Shown: positions 34,901-42,645 of the stretch, in pieces
Position numbering within the stretch: position 1 is the first letter of the stretch
Layout of the letters: each line of letters opens with the position of its first letter
DNA from: Nonomuraea thailandensis
Lineage (GTDB): Bacteria > Actinomycetota > Actinomycetes > Streptosporangiales > Streptosporangiaceae
Assembly: GCF_024172165.1 (NCBI RefSeq)
Contig: NZ_JAMZEB010000002.1
Coordinates: 3,059,501 to 3,123,500 of the forward strand
Direction of reading: 5' to 3'
Length of the DNA: 64,000 nt
Notes under the pieces: generated by a model
Told to the model about the DNA's origin: nothing
The model's input: only the letters and a program-made list of their open reading frames with translations
The model's database searches: none
Made by a program: the position numbers and the translations under genes

Positions 34901-36791
34901 CCGGGTGCAGCGGGGCGCTGCCGCTGAGGCCGCGCACGCGCAGCCGGACGGACACGGTGGTGACCGGGCTGTGCGGGTGAAGCCGGCGCAACGTCCAGAA
35001 CTCGCGTTGCGCGGCGGTGAGCGGGTGCCGGGTCCGGCCGGTCCGCCGCACCGGCGCCGAGCCGGGCTCACGCAGGCGCGCCGCCAGCCCGGCCGCGGTC
35101 GGCTCGGTCAGGAACGCCGCCAGGGGCACGGTGTGACCGAGCCGCCGTGACAGCTCGGCCACCACCCGGGCGGCGGCCAGCGAGTGCCCGCCCAGGTCGG
35201 CGAACCGGTCGTGCACGCCCACCTCCGGCAGGCCCAGCACGTCCGCGATCACCTCGGCCACCTGGCGCTCGTCGTCCGTCCGCGGCGCGACCGGCGCCGC
35301 GCTGTCCGTCCGGGCGGCGCCCAGCCTGGGCAGGGCCGCGCGGTCCACCTTGCCGGTCGGGCCGATCGGCAGGTCGCCGGTCACTCCGATCCTGGCCGGG
35401 ACCAGGTGATCGGGCAGGCGGTCGCGCAGCCAGTCGCGCAGCTCGGGCTCGGTCACGCCGGAGGCCGCCACGTGCGCGGCGAGGTAGGCGATGCCGTCGT
35501 CGTCGGTGTGCGCCAGCACGACGGCGCGGCGCACCGCGGGATGGCGGTCCAGCGCCGACTCGACCTCGCCCAGCTCCACCCGGTAGCCGCGGATCTTGAC
35601 CTGGTCGTCGGCGCGGCCCACGTAACGCAGCTCGCCGTCCACCCACCGGACCAGGTCGCCGCTGCGGTAGACGCGGGCGCCGTCCGGCTCGGTGCGGAAC
35701 GCCTGCGACTCGTGGCCCAGGTACCCGCGGGTCACGCCGGGCCCGCCGATCCACAACTCGCCCACCTCGCCGTCCGGAACCGGCGCGCCGGCGGCGTCGC
35801 GCACGCTGAGCAGCGCGTTCGCCATCGGCGCGCCCAGCGGCGGGTCGCCCTGGTAGCCGCGGCTGACCTCGAACATGGTGGAGCCGGTGGTGCACTCGGT
35901 GGGGCCGTACATGTTGAGCACGCGGCGCACGCCCGGGTTGGCGTACATGCGCGCGACCAGGGCGGCGGTCAGCCGCTCGCCGCCGGACAGCACCATGCGC
36001 ACGCCGTCCGGCAGCGGCTCGCGCAGCAGCACCGACAGCGCGGACGGGACCCCGAAGACCGTGCGCACCTCGCCGCGGGCCGGCAGCGTCGTCAGCGCCA
36101 GCACGTTGTCCGCCATGATCACGGTTCCGCCGGCGGACAGCGGCGTGAAGATCTGCGTGATCGAGGCGTCGAAGCAGATGGAGGAGCCGGCCAGCATGCC
36201 GCTCAGCTCCTCGGCGGTGTAGGCGGACGCCTCCCAGCGCACCAGGTTCAGGGTGTTGCGGTGCTCCACGACCACGCCCTTGGGGCGGCCGGTGGAGCCG
36301 GAGGTGTAGATGACGTACGCGGCGTCGCCCGGCTCGCCGGGCACCTCGGGCCCGCGCGCGGCGGGCCTCACGTCGTCGACGAGCACGGTGCCCGCGCCGG
36401 TCAGCGACGCGGTGCCGAGCCGCGCCGCCGAGGTGACCACCGCGCTCACGGCGGCGTCCTCGGCCATGAACCGTAACCGCTCGCCCGGGTAGGCCGGGTC
36501 CAACGGCACGTAGGCCGCCCCCGCCTTCAGCACCCCGATCAGCGCGGGCACCAGCCACTCGTCGCGGTCCAGGCAGATCCCCGCCAGGTCGCCGCGTCCG
36601 ACACCCCGCGCGGCCAGGGCGTGGGCGATCCCGTTGGCCCTGCGGTCGAGCTCGGCGTAGGTGAGCCGGCTCGTGCCCGCGACGACGGCGACGCGATCGG
36701 GCGTCCGCCGGCACTGCGCCTCCAAGGCCTCGTGGAGGCGGCCGGGCGAGTCTGTGAGAGGGCGGTTCGCGCCCGTCACATCCGTATTCAT
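31923..36791 (-). CDS. NRPS initiation and second module: A-T-C-A-T
   Basis: ATG 36791 has GAAAGAGGA in front; the ATG at 36809 would place the RBS inside the gene. The 1622-residue protein has A (about 20-500; YTSGSTGRPKG near 162-172, FDASITQIF), T (Ser537 in LGGHSL), C (568-990; DHLAFDG at 715-721 in place of HHxxxDG), A (about 1000-1530; YTSGSTGAPKG, FDVSASELW) and T (Ser1572 in LGGASF). No N-terminal C domain means it starts the chain. Its stop overlaps the next NRPS start. The second A domain carries a low-complexity insertion near residues 1104-1149. Amino-acid specificity is not assigned. Confidence 0.88.
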   Translation of the reverse strand: MNTDVTGANRPLTDSPGRLHEALEAQCRRTPDRVAVVAGTSRLTYAELDRRANGIAHALAARGVGRGDLAGICLDRDEWLVPALIGVLKAGAAYVPLDPAYPGERLRFMAEDAAVSAVVTSAARLGTASLTGAGTVLVDDVRPAARGPEVPGEPGDAAYVIYTSGSTGRPKGVVVEHRNTLNLVRWEASAYTAEELSGMLAGSSICFDASITQIFTPLSAGGTVIMADNVLALTTLPARGEVRTVFGVPSALSVLLREPLPDGVRMVLSGGERLTAALVARMYANPGVRRVLNMYGPTECTTGSTMFEVSRGYQGDPPLGAPMANALLSVRDAAGAPVPDGEVGELWIGGPGVTRGYLGHESQAFRTEPDGARVYRSGDLVRWVDGELRYVGRADDQVKIRGYRVELGEVESALDRHPAVRRAVVLAHTDDDGIAYLAAHVAASGVTEPELRDWLRDRLPDHLVPARIGVTGDLPIGPTGKVDRAALPRLGAARTDSAAPVAPRTDDERQVAEVIADVLGLPEVGVHDRFADLGGHSLAAARVVAELSRRLGHTVPLAAFLTEPTAAGLAARLREPGSAPVRRTGRTRHPLTAAQREFWTLRRLHPHSPVTTVSVRLRVRGLSGSAPLHPALDAILRRHEALRSTVRTGEDGVPYAVVHPPVTVPLVEHPAGADPAKVAQAAAEHVFDVTNEVPLLRASLCPVGDDVAELVLVTDHLAFDGGSVGVLMDELAAELAGEPVPGPAVQLGDVAVREQEDRPDLARLREFWRGELAGAPVAGPPPGDLTTCRVIRPLPGELTDGVAALARACGTTPFAVYLAALALASGEPDTLVGVVAARRARPELARVVGPLIDTMPVRLRPDAAPTFRDLVEQAGEATTRALVHQEVPPADLPRAPVLLAMQHAEVPVRAGCLELLTEVGSGAAVHEFSVLVNRTAAGAELHLEYAVALLGREAAEAYLDRLLWLLRRAVAEPDLVIATLDPVTPEERAALLARAAGPRLPDDLPPVPLALAAHTTGTAVVGPDGAALSHAELNDRADRIAAGLLEHGVSRGDVVGVRVPRDRMLPAVLLGVWRAGAAYLPLDPEHPAERLRLLAADAGARVVLTRGEAPLEGEARVERAAFHEGAAPREDAAPREDAALHKSRAPREGGAPFAPAPASDADGPVMLDADRLAAGPRADLPEVRGDDLAYLTYTSGSTGAPKGVEVTHGGLAALVAGMISTLRLGPADVQPAVAPLSFDVSASELWSVLTAGGTSVVVDRATATDGHALAELISTSAATVIDLVPTAYRMLVAAGWAGGAALRAVAGGEALDPALAEQILLRAGELWNAYGPTESTVTSAMYRVRGHEGDRVPIGSPMPGERAYVVDARLRLVPPGAVGELLLGGAGVARGYRGRPEPASAAFVADPFTPDGRCYRTGDLARWRPDGTLEFHGRRDHQVKVRGYRIELGEIEAVLREITEAAVTVAGADAHAHLVGYVAPETADLAAIERHARSRLPGHMVPRRWVALPALPTLPSGKVDRGALPEPDTGPEPARVAPATDAELLVAAVWAEVLERAEVWAGDDFFALGGASFAATRVAARLREMLQVAVPVRLLFDRPVLADFAAALEELLAADLMEGIEG
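33345..33430 (-). repeat. 18-bp repeat encoding an AAPRED-type insertion in an A domain
   Basis: Imperfect 18-bp units (plus-strand core GGCTGCGTCTTCACGGGG) encode AAPRED, AAPRED, AALHKS and RAPREG. They lie in frame between the A2-type and A3 motifs of the second A domain. Confidence 0.65.
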
Positions 36792-37305
36792 GTGTCCTCT
36801 TTCCAGCAAGGTCGAACGTGCCCGGGTGGGCGGTCTCGAACGGGCCCGCCCCTCGGGGACGGCACGCGCACCTGCTCCCTTCGCCGAAGATCACGGGTGT
36901 CCGCACAGCAGCATCGGTGACCCGGCTTGCCGCTGACTTGGAACCTGCCGTGATCTTGCTTGCAGGAAGGGCGCTTCATCGGCCGATCGGCTCGGGACGG
37001 CCCGAGAGGCGGTCATGAACGCCCCGGTGGGCAGCGTCGACCAACACGCGCAGACCTCCTGGAACGGCGACGGGCAGACTCCGGGCGCCGGACCAGGACG
37101 AGGCGTGCGGCCTCTTCGCCACCACTCCGGGGCGCCGGGCCACCATGATCCTCTTCACCGGGGCCGTCCCGCAAACGGGCTCATGACGGCGGGCCCGGCG
37201 GCGGCACGGGCGGGCGCGCCGACCTGCCGCCCGCGCGCGACGACTGCGCCGTCGCGCCGCGTACGGCGTGTTGCCGCCCACACCTGCGAGGGGCGGTCTG
37301 TCAGC
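36792..37305. promoter_or_regulatory. 514-bp intergenic region with NRPS promoter and a long-spaced inverted repeat
   Basis: No convincing gene is present; open frames here have no RBS or family features. A perfect 10-bp inverted repeat, AAGATCACGG at 36887-36896 and CCGTGATCTT at 36948-36957, lies about 100-165 bp before the NRPS start. It may be a paired operator or a hairpin. The rest (37000-37305) shows nothing I can name. Confidence 0.45.
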
Positions 37306-37692
37306 TCATCGGGCGTCGAAGGCCGTCCTGGACTCCAGGATGCCGGAGGCGTTGTCCTCGGCCCATCCGGCCAGGTCGCGGACGACCTTGAGCAGGCTGA
37401 GCCCGCGCGGGGTCAGCGCGTAGTCGACCCGCGGGGGAGTGGTGTCGTGGACGGTGCGTGTCACCAGGCCGTCCCGTTCCAGGCCGCGCAGTGTCGTGCT
37501 GAGCATGCGCTGGGTGATGGGCGCACTCATCCGGCGCAGCTCGTTGAACCGCCGGGTGGTGTCGCTCAGCTGGCAGATGACGACCACCGACCACTTGTCG
37601 CCGATCCGTTCGAGCACGTCGCGGATCAGGTCGCGGGCCTGCTCGCGCCGGTCTGCGGAGGTGTCGCCCGCCCGCGTGATCGGGTGCGCCAT
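37306..37692 (-). CDS. HxlR-family winged-helix regulator
   Basis: ATG 37692 gives 128 residues, normal for HxlR; longer frames upstream lack a start signal. Typical features are the core DKWSVVVICQLSDTTRRFNELRR, SAPITQRMLSTTLRGLERDGLVTR and a beta-wing TPPRVDYALTPRG. On the minus strand TATACT lies 7 bases before the ATG, which suggests a leaderless transcript. The divergent MDR and SDR genes are the likely targets. No conserved Cys is present near the N-terminus, so redox sensing by Cys seems unlikely. Confidence 0.87.
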   Translation of the reverse strand: MAHPITRAGDTSADRREQARDLIRDVLERIGDKWSVVVICQLSDTTRRFNELRRMSAPITQRMLSTTLRGLERDGLVTRTVHDTTPPRVDYALTPRGLSLLKVVRDLAGWAEDNASGILESRTAFDAR

Positions 37693-37700
37693 GGCGAGCA

Positions 37701-37821
37701 GTATACGGGCTATACCAGGTTCCTGTGAGGAACGGTTCTCCCGGTGATACCTGGGCAGGTCGAAGTGCCTTCTTGTCGCCTCCGCCCGCTCCGTGCGACG
37801 GTGCTGAAATCGTACCAGGTA
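37701..37821. promoter_or_regulatory. HxlR / MDR divergent promoter with palindromes
   Basis: The region contains GTATA-cgggc-TATAC (37701-37715), overlapped by TACCAGGT (37713-37720), and a second perfect palindrome TACCAGGTA (37813-37821). Repeated TACCAGGT between an HxlR gene and its divergent neighbour suggests the regulator's binding sites. Confidence 0.5.
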
Positions 37822-37851
37822 TATGAAGAGAACCATCGAGGAGCTGCGACG

Positions 37852-38811
37852 ATGCGAGCGGTCGGTCTGTACGAGTTCGGAGGGCCCGCTGTGTTGCGGG
37901 CCGTCGATCTGCCGGAGCCGCATGCGGGGCCCGGCGAGGTCCGGGTGCGGGTGCACGCTGCCGCGGTGAATCCGGCGGACACGCTCCTGCGCAGTGGCGT
38001 GCTCGCGCACCTGTTCGCCGGGGTGCCGGCGCCGTACGTGCCGGGGATGGACATCGCCGGCGTGATCGACGAGATCGGCCCGGGCACGGAGACCGCCCTG
38101 TCACCGGGAGAGCCGGTGATGGCGATGACGCATCCGATCGGCCCGGCCACGGGCGGCTACGCCGAGTACGTGGTGCTCCCGGCCGGCTGGGTCGTCCGCG
38201 CGCCGGCGGGCGCCGATCACCCGGCGGCGGCCACGCTGCCGATGAACGGGCTCACCGCGCTGCTGACGCTCGACCGCCTCGCGCTCGCGCCCGGCTCCGT
38301 CCTGGCCGTGGTCGGGGCCGCCGGGACGCTCGGCGGCTACCTGGTCGAGCTGGGCAGGCAGGCGGGGCTGACCGTGGTCGCCGATGCCGCGCCCGCCGAC
38401 GAGGATCTGATCCGCCGCTCCGGCGCGGCCGACATCGTGGCCAGAGGCTCCGACGTCGCCGAGCGGATCCGTGCCCGGTATCCGGAAGGTGTGGCGGCGG
38501 TCGCCGACGCGGCGCTGGCCGGACCACGCCTGCTCCATGCCGTACGTGACGGCGGTCGGTACGTCCGGTTCCGCACCGCCGGCGAGCCCGGCGGCCAGGA
38601 GATCGACGGCGGCGGACGCGTCACGGTGCTGACGCCGTTCGTCCCCGACTACGCGGGGCGGACGGACAAGCTGGACCGGATCCGCCTGCTCGCCGAGTCG
38701 GGCGCGCTCACCCCGCGCGTCGCGGCGGCACTGCCCGCGGCCGAGGCCCCCGAGGCGCACCGGCGGCTCGAGGCCGGCGGTCTTCGCGGCCGGCTCGTGC
38801 TCACCTTCTGA
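37852..38811 (+). CDS. MDR-superfamily NADP-dependent quinone oxidoreductase
   Basis: ATG 37852 with GAGGAG 8 bases upstream gives 319 residues. The sequence is a medium-chain dehydrogenase/reductase of the zeta-crystallin/QOR type: MRAVGLYEFGGPAVLR, PGEVRVRVHAAAVNPADTLLRSG, PYVPGMDIAG and the nucleotide-binding VVGAAGTLGGY. Zinc-ligand Cys residues are absent, as in QORs. It reduces quinones or enones with NADPH. Its promoter faces the HxlR gene and an SDR follows 31 bp later, so a stress-induced detoxification unit is likely. Confidence 0.87.
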   Translation: MRAVGLYEFGGPAVLRAVDLPEPHAGPGEVRVRVHAAAVNPADTLLRSGVLAHLFAGVPAPYVPGMDIAGVIDEIGPGTETALSPGEPVMAMTHPIGPATGGYAEYVVLPAGWVVRAPAGADHPAAATLPMNGLTALLTLDRLALAPGSVLAVVGAAGTLGGYLVELGRQAGLTVVADAAPADEDLIRRSGAADIVARGSDVAERIRARYPEGVAAVADAALAGPRLLHAVRDGGRYVRFRTAGEPGGQEIDGGGRVTVLTPFVPDYAGRTDKLDRIRLLAESGALTPRVAAALPAAEAPEAHRRLEAGGLRGRLVLTF

Positions 38812-38842
38812 ACTCGCCAGCACACGTCCATAGGGAGTAGTC

Positions 38843-39607
38843 ATGTCCGCACGTTTCGCAGGGAAAGTCATCCTGATCACCGGTGCCACCTCCGGCATGG
38901 GCCGGGCCGCCGCCGAGCGGATCGCAGCCGAGGGCGGGCACGTCGTTCTGGCCGCCCGCGGCAAGGACGCCGGCGACGCGCTGGCCGCCGGGCTTCGCTC
39001 CGCCGGAGGCGAGGCCACCTTCGTGCCCGCCGACGTGACGGTGGAGGCCGAGGCGGCTGAGCTGGTCCGGCAGGCGGTGAGCCGGTACGGCCGGCTCGAC
39101 GGCGCCTTCAACAACGTCGGCGCCGCCACCGCCGCCGGGGCGGTGACGGACGTGGACGGCGACGCCTGGCACGCCGACCTGACCCTCAACCTCAGCAGCG
39201 TCTTCTTCGGCCTGAAGCACCAGATCCCCGCGCTGCGGGCGGCCGGCGGTGGCGCGATCGTCAACAACGCCTCAGTCCTCGGCGTCACCGGGCAGGCGGG
39301 TATGGCCTCCTACAGCGCGGCCAAGCACGGCGTGGTCGGGCTGACCCGGTCGGCGGCGCTCGACGCGGCCGGGTCCGGAGTACGGATCAACGCACTGGTC
39401 ACCGGTGGGGTCGACACGCCGCTGCTGCGCGGCAACCTGGGCCCGTCGCCGGAGGAGTCCCTGCGGGCGGCCGCGGTGATGCACCCGATCGGGCGGATCG
39501 CCCAGCCGGAGGAGATCGCGGCGTTCGTGGCGTTCCTGCTGAGCGACGAAGCCCGATTCATCACCGGTGCCGCGCTCGCCGCCGACGGCGGGATGACCGC
39601 CGCCTGA
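38843..39607 (+). CDS. Classical short-chain dehydrogenase/reductase
   Basis: A 254-residue classical SDR with cofactor motif TGATSGMG at 13-20, NNVG at 90-93, a catalytic Ser in NNASV and Tyr157-x3-Lys161 (YSAAK). The C-terminus FITGAALAADGGMTAA is typical. It lies 31 bp after the MDR oxidoreductase and is probably co-transcribed under HxlR control. Substrate is unknown; a carbonyl reductase is likely. Confidence 0.88.
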   Translation: MSARFAGKVILITGATSGMGRAAAERIAAEGGHVVLAARGKDAGDALAAGLRSAGGEATFVPADVTVEAEAAELVRQAVSRYGRLDGAFNNVGAATAAGAVTDVDGDAWHADLTLNLSSVFFGLKHQIPALRAAGGGAIVNNASVLGVTGQAGMASYSAAKHGVVGLTRSAALDAAGSGVRINALVTGGVDTPLLRGNLGPSPEESLRAAAVMHPIGRIAQPEEIAAFVAFLLSDEARFITGAALAADGGMTAA

Positions 39608-39616
39608 CCGGAGACC

Positions 39617-39630
39617 CCCGCCCGGGCGGG
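39617..39630. terminator. Bidirectional GC palindrome between convergent genes
   Basis: CCCGCCCGGGCGGG is a perfect 14-bp palindrome 10 bp after the SDR stop, in the 68-bp gap between two convergent genes. It could terminate transcription from both sides. Confidence 0.4.
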
Positions 39631-39675
39631 CAGGCCGCGGCGTTTAGCTCGGGGATGCCCAGCGGGCGGGTCACC

Positions 39676-40866
39676 TCACGGCGTGCTTCCGCCGGCGGCA
39701 CGGGCCTTCGCCAGCCTGCGCTCTCGCGCCGCGCACGCCAGGCGCAGGACCACCGAGCGAAGGGCTTCGGCCGGACGGCTCGACGGCACGAACAACTGCT
39801 GCTTCATCCGGGCGAGGCGCTGATGCCTGGTGATGGCCGGGCGCAGCCGTGACTCCCAGGCGGTCAGCGCGACGCCGAGATCGCCCGGGCTCTCCCGCAG
39901 TGCCCGGCCGAGCTCGGCGCCACCGCGCAGGGCGAAGGTGGCGCCCATGCCCGAGTAGAGATTCAGGCACCACGCCGCATCACCCACCAGGACGACCCTT
40001 TCTCTGCTCCACCGGGGCATCTTCACCTGGTGCACCGAGTCGAACAGGAAATCCGGCGCCTGTTCCAGGGAGTCGAGGGCGTGCCGCACCACGGGGTCGT
40101 CCATGTCGGAGAACGCGGTGCGCAGCCGCTCGATCGTGGATCCGGCGAACTGTCCTTCGACGTCTCCCGTCCGGTAGGTCAGCAGGGCGGTCGGGGGCAG
40201 GTCGGCGAACCCGAACACCCACGCCCCGCGGCCCTCGCGGGCGCTGATGACGCTGTCCGCCGCCGCGAAGGACGGCACCTGCGCCTGGAGCTGGAACGCG
40301 CAGATCATCGCGTCCCAGGTGGTCATGAAGTCCTCGTGCGGGCCGAAGACCATGCGGCGCACGCTCGATCGCAGCCCGTCGGCACCGACGACCAGGTCGA
40401 AGCTCTCGCGGCGCCACGCGCCGGTACCGGTGTTCTCCAGCAGCACTCGCACGTCGGTACCGGTGTCGTCGATCTCGACGGGTTTCGTGGCGAACCGCAC
40501 GTCGACGGGCTCGCTCGTCCCGTCCCTGCGGATGCCCTGCCAGAGCGCGGCTTCGATGTCCCCGCGGACCACCGCGGCGGGAGCGCCCGGCTGGTGCAGG
40601 AACCCCAGGCCGGGCTCGCGGTTCCCGCGCCGGGTGAGCGAGTACGCCTTCCCGCCGCCGGGCGGGTTGCGGGTGTGCAGGTGGCCGGCGATGCCGAGGT
40701 CGGCGGCGGCCTGCCTGCCCTGCGGCATGAGGCCGACGAAGTAGCCGCCTCTCCGGCGTTCCGTGGCCCGTTCGACGATGACCGGCCGCCACCCGGCCTG
40801 CCGCAGCCCGATCGCCGCGGACATGCCGGCGATCCCGAGCCCGACGACCAGTGCGCGTCTCTGCAT
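39676..40866 (-). CDS. FAD-dependent monooxygenase (PheA/TfdB family)
   Basis: A 396-residue flavoprotein monooxygenase: dinucleotide motif VGLGIAG (8-14), the DG motif GADGLRSSVR and the late GD motif VVLVGDAAWCLNLYSGMGATF. Order and spacing match class A aromatic hydroxylases and Tet(X)-like enzymes. It is followed upstream by an MDR oxidoreductase with a divergent TetR-family regulator of the tetracycline-repressor type. A role in degrading or modifying an aromatic compound or antibiotic is plausible, but the substrate is not shown. Confidence 0.86.
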   Translation of the reverse strand: MQRRALVVGLGIAGMSAAIGLRQAGWRPVIVERATERRRGGYFVGLMPQGRQAAADLGIAGHLHTRNPPGGGKAYSLTRRGNREPGLGFLHQPGAPAAVVRGDIEAALWQGIRRDGTSEPVDVRFATKPVEIDDTGTDVRVLLENTGTGAWRRESFDLVVGADGLRSSVRRMVFGPHEDFMTTWDAMICAFQLQAQVPSFAAADSVISAREGRGAWVFGFADLPPTALLTYRTGDVEGQFAGSTIERLRTAFSDMDDPVVRHALDSLEQAPDFLFDSVHQVKMPRWSRERVVLVGDAAWCLNLYSGMGATFALRGGAELGRALRESPGDLGVALTAWESRLRPAITRHQRLARMKQQLFVPSSRPAEALRSVVLRLACAARERRLAKARAAGGSTP

Positions 40867-40899
40867 GATGCCCTTTCCCTTCTGCTTGAGCGGGCCCGG

Positions 40900-41883
40900 T
40901 CAGTCCGGGACGACGACGGCGCGGGTGTGGCCCTGGTGCGCCCAGGCCTCGCCGACGCGGCTGAGCGGGTAGGCGGTGTACGGCGCGTCGAAGGTGCCGT
41001 CGCCGAACCGGGCGATGATCTCGGGAAGCTCGGCGATCATCTCGGCCTTCGAGACCGAGCCCGCGCCGCTGCCGCTGATCCGGATCCGCCGGCTGCGCAG
41101 CAGCGCCGCGGGCAGCGCCGCGTCGTTTCCGGCGAGCGAGCCGATCTGCACGTAGCCGATCGCCGGGTTGTCGCCGTTCGTGCCGGCCTGGCCCAGCGCG
41201 GCGAAGGCGGCCTCGGCGACGGAGCCCCACACGAAGTCGAGCACGAGCGCGGGCGGCGCCTCGGCTACGGCGGCGGCGAGGGCGGCCGCTCCCGTGCCGG
41301 TCGCTCCGGCGCCGGGTGCCGCGGCGTCGGGTGCCGCGAGCGGGACGGTGACGGCGCCGAGGCCGCGCAGCCGTTCCAGCGCCTCGTGATCGCGCCCGGC
41401 GGCGATGACCTGCTTCGCGCCGAGGGACAGCGCCGCCCGCACGGCCAGGCCGCCCGACATGCCGGTCGCCCCGAGCACCAGCACGGTGCCGAGCTCGCCC
41501 GCCTCCCTGCGGCGGGTGATCAGCGGCATCCAGCCCGCAAGTGCGGGGTTCATGCCGGCGGCGACCGCGAGCGGATCGGCCCCGGCGGGCAGGTCCACCT
41601 CGAACGGGGTGACCAGCCACTCGGCCATCGTCCCCCAGGGTGAGCGGGCGAAGCCCGTGTAGACCAGCCGCCCGTCTCCGGTCCTGGCCACGGCGTCGAT
41701 GCCCGGCACGAGGGGGTAGGCCTGGCCGCTGCCGTAGTGGCGGCCGGAGGCCAGCCCGCGGACGACGTGGTGCAGACCCGCGCCCACGAGCCGCAGGGGT
41801 GCCTGGCCCGGCCGCTGTTCCGGGTCGGGGAAGTCCGCGCAGACGGGTGTCGACTCCGGGGTGTTGACGACTGCAGCACGCAT
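40900..41883 (-). CDS. MDR-superfamily alcohol dehydrogenase / quinone oxidoreductase
   Basis: ATG 41883 with CAGGAG 8 bases upstream gives 327 residues. Features are the nucleotide-binding VLVLGATGMSGGLAVRAALSLGA and the domain layout of QOR-type MDR enzymes; zinc-ligand Cys are absent. The middle has an Ala/Gly/Pro-rich stretch (APDAAAPGAGATGTGAAALA) that looks like a variable loop. Its RBS overlaps the TGAACT-A-AGTTCA palindrome, so the divergent TetR protein probably represses it together with the downstream FAD monooxygenase. Confidence 0.85.
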   Translation of the reverse strand: MRAAVVNTPESTPVCADFPDPEQRPGQAPLRLVGAGLHHVVRGLASGRHYGSGQAYPLVPGIDAVARTGDGRLVYTGFARSPWGTMAEWLVTPFEVDLPAGADPLAVAAGMNPALAGWMPLITRRREAGELGTVLVLGATGMSGGLAVRAALSLGAKQVIAAGRDHEALERLRGLGAVTVPLAAPDAAAPGAGATGTGAAALAAAVAEAPPALVLDFVWGSVAEAAFAALGQAGTNGDNPAIGYVQIGSLAGNDAALPAALLRSRRIRISGSGAGSVSKAEMIAELPEIIARFGDGTFDAPYTAYPLSRVGEAWAHQGHTRAVVVPD

Positions 41884-41893
41884 CGCACGCTCC

Positions 41894-41906
41894 TGAACTA
41901 AGTTCA
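41894..41906. promoter_or_regulatory. TetR operator palindrome
   Basis: TGAACT-A-AGTTCA is a perfect 6+1+6 palindrome in the 60-bp gap between the divergent MDR and TetR genes. A second half-site, TGAAC, follows near 41930 (TGAACTTTGTTAA). This is the likely autoregulatory site. Confidence 0.65.
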
Positions 41907-41943
41907 ATTCCGATGTCACCCACCGTGCCTGAACTTTGTTAAG

Positions 41944-42588
41944 GTGTCAACCGTGGCGAAGGGCATCACGCGGGAGCGGATCGTGGCGGCGGCACTCGAT
42001 CTGCTCAATGACAAGGGCATGGACGCCCTCACCGTCCGCGCGCTCGCTTCCCGGCTCGGCGTGGGAGCCCCCGCGCTGTACTGGCACGTCCGCAACAAGC
42101 AGGAACTGCTCGACGAGATGAGCACGTTCGTCATGCGCCGCGTCACCGCCGCCCTCTCGGAGATCGCCGCCGGCGCCGGCTGGCGTGACGGCGTGGCCGC
42201 CTACGCCCGCGTCCTGCGCTCGGAGTACCTGCTCCACCGGGACGGAGCGCGCATCTTCAGCGGCACCCGCTTCTCCGACCCCGGCGTGGTGAAGGCCAAG
42301 GAGCCCTGGCTCGGGCGCCTGACCGCGGCCGGGTTCTCACTGGCCGAGGCGGACGACGCCATCGACCTGGTCACCGCGTTCGTGGTCGGCTTCGTGATCG
42401 AGGAGCAGGAGCGCAGCCAGTCCGCCGGCGCCGACCCGGGCCGGTACTCGCTCGCCGAGCGCGATGCGTGGCTGGGGGAAGGCGCCGACCTGGTCAAGGC
42501 CGCCGGGCACCTGCGCGACGACGGGGACAGGAGGTTCGAACGGCAGCTCGGCGTGGTTCTCGACGGGCTGGCGGCTCGACTGCGCTGA
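41944..42588 (+). CDS. TetR-family repressor with tetracycline-repressor-type C-terminal domain
   Basis: A 214-residue protein from GTG 41944. The N-terminal helix-turn-helix is TRERIVAAALDLLNDKGMDA then VRALASRLGVGAPALYWHVR, very like TetR itself (the ALYWHV segment). The C-terminal half (ARVLRSEYLLHRDGARIFSG... FVVGFVIEEQERS) matches the TetR_C ligand-binding domain. It is divergent from the MDR/FAD monooxygenase pair and probably represses them until a small-molecule ligand binds. Confidence 0.88.
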   Translation: MSTVAKGITRERIVAAALDLLNDKGMDALTVRALASRLGVGAPALYWHVRNKQELLDEMSTFVMRRVTAALSEIAAGAGWRDGVAAYARVLRSEYLLHRDGARIFSGTRFSDPGVVKAKEPWLGRLTAAGFSLAEADDAIDLVTAFVVGFVIEEQERSQSAGADPGRYSLAERDAWLGEGADLVKAAGHLRDDGDRRFERQLGVVLDGLAARLR

Positions 42589-42645
42589 CGGCCGGCCGCC
42601 CGGACCTCCTGTCGTCTCCCGTCGGCGAGCGCCCCGCGGCGGCCC

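Noticed and set aside
36960..37305. Several open frames between the NRPS and HxlR genes
   Set aside because: They overlap on both strands, lack RBS and show no conserved motif; treated as non-coding.
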